This document shows, piece by piece, positions 57,790 to 64,000 of a DNA stretch of 64,000 nt. Position 1 is the stretch's first letter. The number at the start of each line of letters is the position of its first letter. Source of the DNA: Sequoia sempervirens (lineage: Eukaryota; Streptophyta; Pinopsida; Cupressales; Cupressaceae); assembly GCA_007258455.2 (NCBI GenBank), contig VDFB02373365.1, forward strand, positions 221,496,552-221,560,551. Reading direction: 5' to 3'. The notes beneath the pieces were generated by a model. That model was given only the letters and a program-made list of their open reading frames with translations, searched no databases and was not told the DNA's origin. The position numbers and the translations under genes were made by a program.

Positions 57790-60700
57790 TCAAAAGCACA
57801 TAGCCAACTCATCTTGAATGAGATGTACCAACTAATTTGTTACCCGAATCAGAAAATATCAAAGATTTATTTGACATTGGTGGAAGAGAGTTTGCCATAG
57901 GAATCTCGCATTCATTACTCCATAAATGCCTACAAATTCTGTCGGACTCAACTAAAGTTATTGACATGATAAGTAAGGAGAGGGGACATTTTCTGAGAAA
58001 GATATGTGTCGATGAGATTTGATTTTAGAGGATGAGCCTTTATTATTTTAATATATCAATTTTGTATTGTTATAAGTTTGTCAACGTAGCATTAAATTTT
58101 TGAATCAATCTCACCATCTATTCAATAAAGATGGAGAAGGAGTAGCGAGTAAGCAATGGAATCACATGTTCAGTTGCACCATTGCCTTGGAAATGTAAAT
58201 GAACATGTGTCTGGCTCTGATTACATATGCTATTTCTCTTTGTTTTCCAATGGTTTGTATGGTCTTAGTTGTTTTGTGATCTTTCATTCAGGTTTTAAAC
58301 ATTACAAATTTTATGTGAATCTGTTTTGAATTGCAGGGAACAAATTTATAAAGGGTGTTGCATAACTCATGGTCAGATTCATTTCTTAAGTGGAGTCTAC
58401 ACTACTTTTTGTTCTATCTTGAAAAAACAATTCAATTGATACAATTTTTCATTTTCCATTTCTAATTCAATGTGTGGATGGATTTTCAGAGAGTAGTTGG
58501 ATATAGAAAGTTGTAATCCTTATTGCATGTTGATTCTAGTTTGGTTGAGAATGTGAACAAATTAGTAGCTGTTATTGTCATTTAAGCCATCCTCTATTGC
58601 TTATAACTTATTATTTACTAGTTCTTACAAATTGGGTTCTATTCCGTCAGTTGCTTTGTCAAAGAGTACAACAAATTCCTACTATGGTGGGGATGCATCC
58701 TATATGAAATAGATAGGTGGATAATTTAATGGAGATAAATTTGTATAAATGTATAATAATTGGAAAATCTTTTCATTTTAATAGATCAAACATAGGTATT
58801 AAAGGTCAATATTTCAAGAACAACCTAGAACATATAACAAATAATATAATTTGAATATGAGTCCATGTTCAAATCCTTCTTACTGCACTTAACTTCAGCA
58901 GATACATGCATATGTTATGCCATAATGATTATGATTGTGCATCCAAACATGATTCATGTTTACAAACTTTAAGAATGTGGGTGAAGCTTATGTCACAAAA
59001 TGTTAAAGGGAATCTTTAATCCCCTAGAAACAAGCATTGTTTTCATGGGGAAATGCTATGATATTCATTTCTTTTTGTTTAGAGGATGCTAGTATTGGAG
59101 AAATATTCAAGTTATTAAATATCTTCAATTTCATATACTTTGTATGTGAATAATTGACATCAACACAAATACAATTTGAACTAGATATGTCTCTGATACA
59201 CCCCTATATATATTAGCTATACACAAGGTTATATGTGGCTTTAGATAGAAAAAGGTATGCAATATTGAGCCCAATTCCTCCATCCGCTTGACCAAAAAAA
59301 CTTAGAAAAAAGAAAACAAGGTGAGAAAATATTATACATGCTATTTCATTATTTTGAATTTTCCTAGTTTTTATAATATTTATGAAAGACGTATAAAAAT
59401 TGTATTTTGTATTCTTTTAAAAATTGACAGTATATCTACAAGATATTGTACTTGTATATTGTATTGCACACTTTGTACAAATCTATGTAGATCATACTAT
59501 GTTGTTTTGTCAATTTGATAATAGATTATGGAGTGTGATACAAAATAAGAATTCTTACATTGTTAAATATAAAAATTCTCATATACAATTTCATGGATTA
59601 TGTAAATAGAATGTATTTACTTTCTAATTATTATTATATACTATGGAAATACTATGTTTTTTTCAACTTTTAAAATTTTAATGATAAATCTTTTTAGTAA
59701 AATATAATATTTTATCAATATACTAATAAAAGATGTGCTGAATCATTTGACATTTGATATTCAAGTGATGTAATTTATATAAATTTTACACTACAATTAA
59801 TTAAAAATAATATATAAGTATAGTGGTCAAATATTATACTTAGTTTTTTTTTAAATCTTTGTAAGTTTACCAATTTAATATAATTGCTATGATTGCATTT
59901 TTATAATGGTTTTGGGGGGAATAATCTAGAGCTTTTATTTGAGTTGTTTGATATGAAAACCTTTGAATTTGGAAAATGAGTTAAACAACGATAAAAATGA
60001 AAGGAGATGGAAATGAGGATAATGATGAGGTCACTATTGATTATGTAAAATAATATATTATGGAATATTTTTGCATTCGGGTCAAAAAATTATATCTGTA
60101 TCATATTTTTTTTGTCAAAGATTTCCATTTTTTCACTTTGATTGGTTGTCTTGTAAAATAATAGTGAAATTAATGTTGAATGTATAGCATGTACATTATT
60201 ATCCTAATCATTAGTCTTCAATTTTTTCCCATTGGAAGAAAACCACTATCTATAAATATTCATCTCCTAAATCAAAAGAATGTGACATGCTTATCTCCTC
60301 CCCAACCTTTGAAAATACAAGAACTTTTTAATATAATTGCAAAAAAAAAATGTTGTGATAGATTTTATGAATCTAAGTATGCTTGTATACTTGATTTGTG
60401 ACTATCTTGATTTGAAAAAAAAGAATAATATTTTGTTTGGTATAATTAGTGCATTTTTTTTACATTCTCAAACCAATTTATGAAAGGTTGTGTAAACATT
60501 AATAAATCAATTTAATAATTAGTTAAATTTATAAATTTTTAGCAATAATTTTATGGATGTGAGAATTTTAATTATTTTTATAGTATTTTGAATTTTATGA
60601 GTATTATGAAGTGCTACAAAACATTTGTTTTGCATTTAAAAACTAAAAATGTCCACTATATGTACACAATCATCATAGTGTAGACTTGTCCATAAACCCA

Positions 60701-61170
60701 TCTTAAAATGATAGTAAATAACATTCATGTATGTAATGGAAATAAACTAGTATACATATATTAAATACTAATATATATAAAATATGCCGAGCTATCAAAA
60801 ATATTATTTATTTATTTATTTGTTCTTTTAATTTATGCAAATATTTGATTATTTTTATTATTTATTTACTTGTGTTTCTTTTGTTTCATCAAATCTCTTT
60901 TATTTGATTTTTTGTTTCATCAAATCTAGTTAGTTGCCGCCATGACTTCCACCTACCTGTCACATAAATGACTAAAAAACTTTACACAGATTGTTGCAGA
61001 TGCCACTGTAGACCTCTTGACATGAAAATCACATAAATTATAATTTTTTTATTACAATCTTATTACGTATCCATTTGGGATAAATCATTGATTTGGCCTA
61101 CAATTAGTCTTTATTAAGGAACTTGCTTATTAAAGCCACCTGTCCTTGTCCTAGCCAAACCCGTAAAATA
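57790..61170. other. AT-rich intergenic DNA, no gene recognised
   Basis: Long AT-rich stretch. ORFs such as 57837-58022 and 60180-60401 show no recognised motif. Confidence 0.5.
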
Positions 61171-61176
61171 TCAAAT

Positions 61177-61280
61177 AAAAAACGTTAAATAATTTCCTTT
61201 ATTGGTAATAATTCAGCGTGAACAGTGTAACAAAATATAAAAAAACGTTAAATAATTTCCTTTATTGGTATTAATTCGAC
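61177..61280 (+). repeat. Tandem 62-nt repeat upstream of the glycosyltransferase
   Basis: AAAAAACGTTAAATAATTTC plus CTTTATTGGTAATAATTC starts at about 61177 and again about 62 nt later, with one change (GGTATTAATTC). Each copy holds an AACGTT palindrome. It lies 240-340 nt before the start codon and could duplicate promoter elements. Confidence 0.75.
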
Positions 61281-61406
61281 GTTGGCAGTTTGTGCCCGTA
61301 GATAAAGAGTCTCTCTTTATAGCTTAGTCTTAGGAACAAATAAGACAAAGGAAAAATCTTTTTTAATACTATAGTCGTAAAAACGAACACGGTCGAAATT
61401 GCAGGA

Positions 61407-61412
61407 CACGTG
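61407..61412. promoter_or_regulatory. G-box CACGTG
   Basis: A perfect CACGTG in GGACACGTGAAA, 108 nt before the glycosyltransferase ATG. G-boxes bind bHLH and bZIP factors, often in light, jasmonate or ABA responses. The position fits a functional element, but this is inference. A GACGTC-type ACGT core (CAGACGTCAGC) is at about 61447. Confidence 0.55.
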
Positions 61413-61470
61413 AAAATAAGTAGTTGCGTGAGAGGTGAGGTAATACAGACGTCAGCACAACCCTATGGAC

Positions 61471-61477
61471 TATAAAG
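61471..61477 (+). promoter_or_regulatory. TATA box of the glycosyltransferase gene
   Basis: TATAAAG within GGACTATAAAGCCG, 44 nt before the ATG. A TATA box of this kind usually places the transcription start about 30 nt downstream, giving a very short leader in the purine-rich GAAAGAAAGCAGAGGAAG tract. Confidence 0.6.
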
Positions 61478-61514
61478 CCGAAGAGAGGAAGGAAAGAAAG
61501 CAGAGGAAGAAGAG

Positions 61515-62924
61515 ATGGGGGTGCATGTGATGATGTTGTCGTCGTTGGGGCAAGGTCATCTCATCCCTTTCATGGAGCTCGCTCAGAAACTCGTCGCCAG
61601 GGGCTTAACCGTCAGTTTTGTGACCACCTTTCACCAGATGCCTTCACTGCGCAAGAAAGCGGAGGCCGGACTGGATATCCACCTGCTTGAAATGGAGATT
61701 CCCCGCGACCTCTTAACGCTGGGCAAGAGAGTAGAGCCGCACCAGCTCCCCCCCTTGCTCGACGCTGACGAGAGGCTTCAGCCCCACTTCGAACGCTTTC
61801 TGGAGCGCTTTTTAGCCGGAGAAATAAGCCCCCTGCTCGCCCCCGTCTGCCTCATTGCAGATTTTCTTCTGGGTTGGTCATCCGCTGTAGCTCAAAAGTT
61901 TGGTATACCCAGAGTGAACTTCGAGACCTCGGGCATGTTCGCGGAGGCAGTGCATGAGGTCGTGTGGGACACTCTGCCCCAAAACCTACCGCGGACGGCG
62001 TCGGGGCGGTACTTGGTGCCGGGGATGCCGAGGGAAGTGAGGCTCACCCGCCTTCAGCTCTTGCCTGAGCTGCCCGAGGCCACGACCGAGAACGGTACAC
62101 ACCAGTTCTGGCTGCGGAACAGGCCCGGGAATAAGCAGAGCTGGAGGACCATCGTCAACACTTTTGACGAGCTCGAAGGGGAGTTTATCCAGCATTGCGA
62201 GAGGATCTATGGAACGCTCAGAGCAATCGGACCGCTGCTACCCGCGGTAGAGTTGGGGGTGAGCACGGACGGAGACAAGTGCATGCAGTGGCTGGACGCG
62301 CAGGCGGAGTCGTCTGTGCTTTATATTTCCTTCGGCAGCGAGAAATCCATCTCGAGCGCGCAGATGGAGGAACTCGCACTCGGCTTGGAGGCGAGCGGGG
62401 TGAAGTTCGTGTGGGTTCTGCGACCGCCTTACGACGCCGCTTGGAGTTCCTTCACCTCCGCGTTAGAGTTTCTGCCGGCGGGGTTCCACAGTCGCATGGT
62501 GGACAATAAGCAGGGGTTCTTTGCCATTGGGTGGGCCCCGCAGCTGGGGATTCTGGCACACCCTGCCACCGGTGGCTTCGTTTCTCACTGCGGTTGGAAT
62601 GCGATTCTGGAATCCACCACCACGGGAGTTCCTCTCATCGCCTGGCCGCTTTTCGCAGAGCAGCATTTCAACTCCAAGTTTGTGGTGGATGAGATCCAGA
62701 TAGCTCTGGAAGCGTCCCAGAGAATTGAGCAGAATTGGCTGGTGACGAGAGATGACGTGGAGAGAATTGTGCGGTTGCTGATAATCGAAGACAAGGGTAA
62801 AGAGCTGAGAAAAAGGGTGAAAGAATTGAAGGCGGCTGCTAAGACAGCGATGGCTGAAGGTGGATCATCTTCTAGAAATTTCGATCTATTTGTTTCAGAA
62901 ATCATGGCACTCCCACAGGCTTGA
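61515..62924 (+). CDS. UDP-glycosyltransferase (family 1, plant secondary-product type)
   Basis: An intact single-exon 469-residue protein, normal length for plant UGTs. It transfers a sugar from UDP-sugar to a small acceptor in the cytosol. The N-terminal acceptor domain starts MGVHVMMLSSLGQGHLIPFM with the catalytic His at 15, and the partner Asp is probably D116 in CLIADFLLGW. The PSPG donor-binding box is residues 340-383, from WAPQLGILAHPATGGFVSHC to WPLFAEQ. It holds H358, G360, W361, N362 and E366, and a final Q383 favouring UDP-glucose. The usual Ser after HCGWN is Ala363, so the motif is HCGWNA. No signal peptide. The start is the first ATG after the TATA box, and the conserved N-terminus begins at once. 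GC content is clearly above its surroundings. Acceptor and subfamily cannot be told from sequence; a flavonoid or other phenylpropanoid or terpenoid acceptor is possible. Confidence 0.95.
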   Translation: MGVHVMMLSSLGQGHLIPFMELAQKLVARGLTVSFVTTFHQMPSLRKKAEAGLDIHLLEMEIPRDLLTLGKRVEPHQLPPLLDADERLQPHFERFLERFLAGEISPLLAPVCLIADFLLGWSSAVAQKFGIPRVNFETSGMFAEAVHEVVWDTLPQNLPRTASGRYLVPGMPREVRLTRLQLLPELPEATTENGTHQFWLRNRPGNKQSWRTIVNTFDELEGEFIQHCERIYGTLRAIGPLLPAVELGVSTDGDKCMQWLDAQAESSVLYISFGSEKSISSAQMEELALGLEASGVKFVWVLRPPYDAAWSSFTSALEFLPAGFHSRMVDNKQGFFAIGWAPQLGILAHPATGGFVSHCGWNAILESTTTGVPLIAWPLFAEQHFNSKFVVDEIQIALEASQRIEQNWLVTRDDVERIVRLLIIEDKGKELRKRVKELKAAAKTAMAEGGSSSRNFDLFVSEIMALPQA

Positions 62925-63100
62925 GACAAATACAACAGATTATGTAAGTTAAATAATTTAGGGGAGAGGGTCAGTGGTCGGTTCAATAGTCGTGCAGTTA
63001 ATTGTTATTATAATACCAGTCTTAGGGGAAAGGGTCCAATAGTGGTGCACAATAACTTTATGGGTTGACACAGCAATGAACATGCAACATTGACATTAAA
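62925..63100 (+). other. 3' flank of the glycosyltransferase
   Basis: A partial tandem duplication is visible: TTAGGGGAGAGGGTC with CAATAGTCGTGCA, then TTAGGGGAAAGGGTC with CAATAGTGGTGCA. No strong AATAAA polyadenylation signal was seen; plant signals are often degenerate. Confidence 0.4.
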
Positions 63101-63200
63101 NNNNNNNNNNNNNNNNNNNNNNNNNNNNNNNNNNNNNNNNNNNNNNNNNNNNNNNNNNNNNNNNNNNNNNNNNNNNNNNNNNNNNNNNNNNNNNNNNNNN
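63101..63200. other. Assembly gap (100 N)
   Basis: A run of exactly 100 N, unknown length, 176 nt after the glycosyltransferase stop codon. Confidence 0.99.
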
Positions 63201-63961
63201 GAGCCCAAGACTAGCCTTTCTCCATAGTATCTAGGTACACACATAGCAGCCCGGTCTTCTCTTGCTCTGGTTGGACATGATTTAAAGAACTTAGCTAGGG
63301 TATTCATTTAACCTAAGGTTTTTCTCATAATGCCATCATTGGAAAGAAATGTGATCAAATTCTTCTATTAGCGAAGAAATTGGTCTATGTGCCTCTAGTA
63401 ATCACTATAAATGTTTGTAAGGATAAAATGACTAATTGCATCAAGTAGGAGACAATCAACTTTGAGTTCTTCAAAGATTATATTCCTCTATTCATAATTT
63501 TTAAGGGTTGTGTGTGGAGGAGGTTATCACTACCAAGAAGGGAGGAGACCTTTCCTTATATTCTTTTATAATTTTCATTTTTCTTATTTATTTTACATCT
63601 ACATTTACAAATACACATACATATGCATTTACTGTTTCCATTTATTTCTTATGTAGTTTAATAGTTTGATTTGATGGAGCCTCAAATTTAAGTCCTTGGT
63701 TTCCTTTTGTTACTAGTTTCTCTTGATTATTCGGAAGGTACCTGGAGCTGGAATTTTGCTTTGCTTCCATGAAACTTTGGTGTTCTATCTTTGGGTTGGG
63801 TCTTTTTTGTCATTAATGTTGCCTAAATTTTCACCCTCTGGCTCAATCAGGCAAAGCAAATTGTGTTATTTGTTCCAGAAGGCTAAATGAAGTATTCGGC
63901 CTAGGGCAAAGGTCATGAATCTGATGCCAGGTCATGAGAAACTCAGTAAAGAAGCCAGCCT
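63201..63961. other. No gene recognised
   Basis: Non-coding sequence up to the edge repeat. Confidence 0.4.
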
Positions 63962-64000
63962 TCTCCGGAGGTTCATTTCAACTATAGGTGACCCACAGCC
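63962..64000 (-). repeat. Short dispersed repeat, inverted relative to 11690-11765
   Basis: CTCCGGAGGTTCATTTC and GGTGACCCACAGCC match the reverse complement of the segment near 11720-11758. The copy is cut by the window edge. Confidence 0.5.

Noticed and set aside
1..64000. CRISPR arrays, bacterial operons, ribosome binding sites, rRNA or tRNA genes, phage or plasmid origins
   Set aside because: None seen. The DNA is eukaryotic nuclear sequence; the only tRNA-like element is the SINE at 57.1-57.3 kb.
1..64000. Organelle DNA insertions or telomere repeats
   Set aside because: No stretch resembling plastid or mitochondrial genes, nor TTTAGGG arrays, was seen on reading.

Overview
This looks like nuclear DNA of a seed plant, most probably a gymnosperm. 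It is AT-rich, has long non-coding stretches, many broken host-gene fragments that keep their introns, plant-type LINE, SINE and LTR elements, and several relics of one PLS/DYW pentatricopeptide repeat (PPR) family. The species cannot be named from the sequence alone. Three 100-N blocks (31212-31311, 44204-44303, 63101-63200) are assembly gaps.

Layout. At 0-7.4 kb, minus-strand relics of a lipid phosphate phosphatase gene and an importin-alpha gene lie beside small PPR scraps, and LTR-like blocks sit in an importin intron. At 7.5-11.7 kb is a PPR-DYW pseudogene built of 303-nt cassettes and split by a 1,533-bp LTR-type insertion (TSD AGTAA). At 11.8-18 kb are mostly featureless DNA, a gypsy-like 3' end at 16.4-17.0 kb and two PPR scraps. 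At 18.1-22.3 kb is a decayed L1-type LINE (endonuclease, RT, RNase H). It is followed at 22.4-27.6 kb by a decayed ORF of unknown function, itself split by a 3,288-bp LTR-type insertion (TSD TGGTG).

From 27.7 to 52.2 kb an ~8-kb segment is present twice in tandem. Each copy carries intron-containing fragments of the spliceosomal helicase Brr2 and of a FAM192A/Fyv6-type gene. Copy A alone contains an 8,618-bp LTR retrotransposon (TSD ATTGT). Copy B preserves the empty insertion site, so the element arrived after the duplication. The element has near-identical LTRs, no recognisable pol, a 700-codon low-complexity ORF, and PPR relics inside it.

From 52.2 to 61 kb there are AT-rich DNA, a beta-tubulin exon fragment, a P450 exon fragment, and a tRNA-type SINE with a 19-bp TSD. 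At 61.5-62.9 kb is the one gene that looks intact: a single-exon UDP-glycosyltransferase with a plausible promoter and much higher GC than its surroundings. The rest of the window is best read as pseudogenes and mobile elements of different ages, not as a set of cooperating genes.
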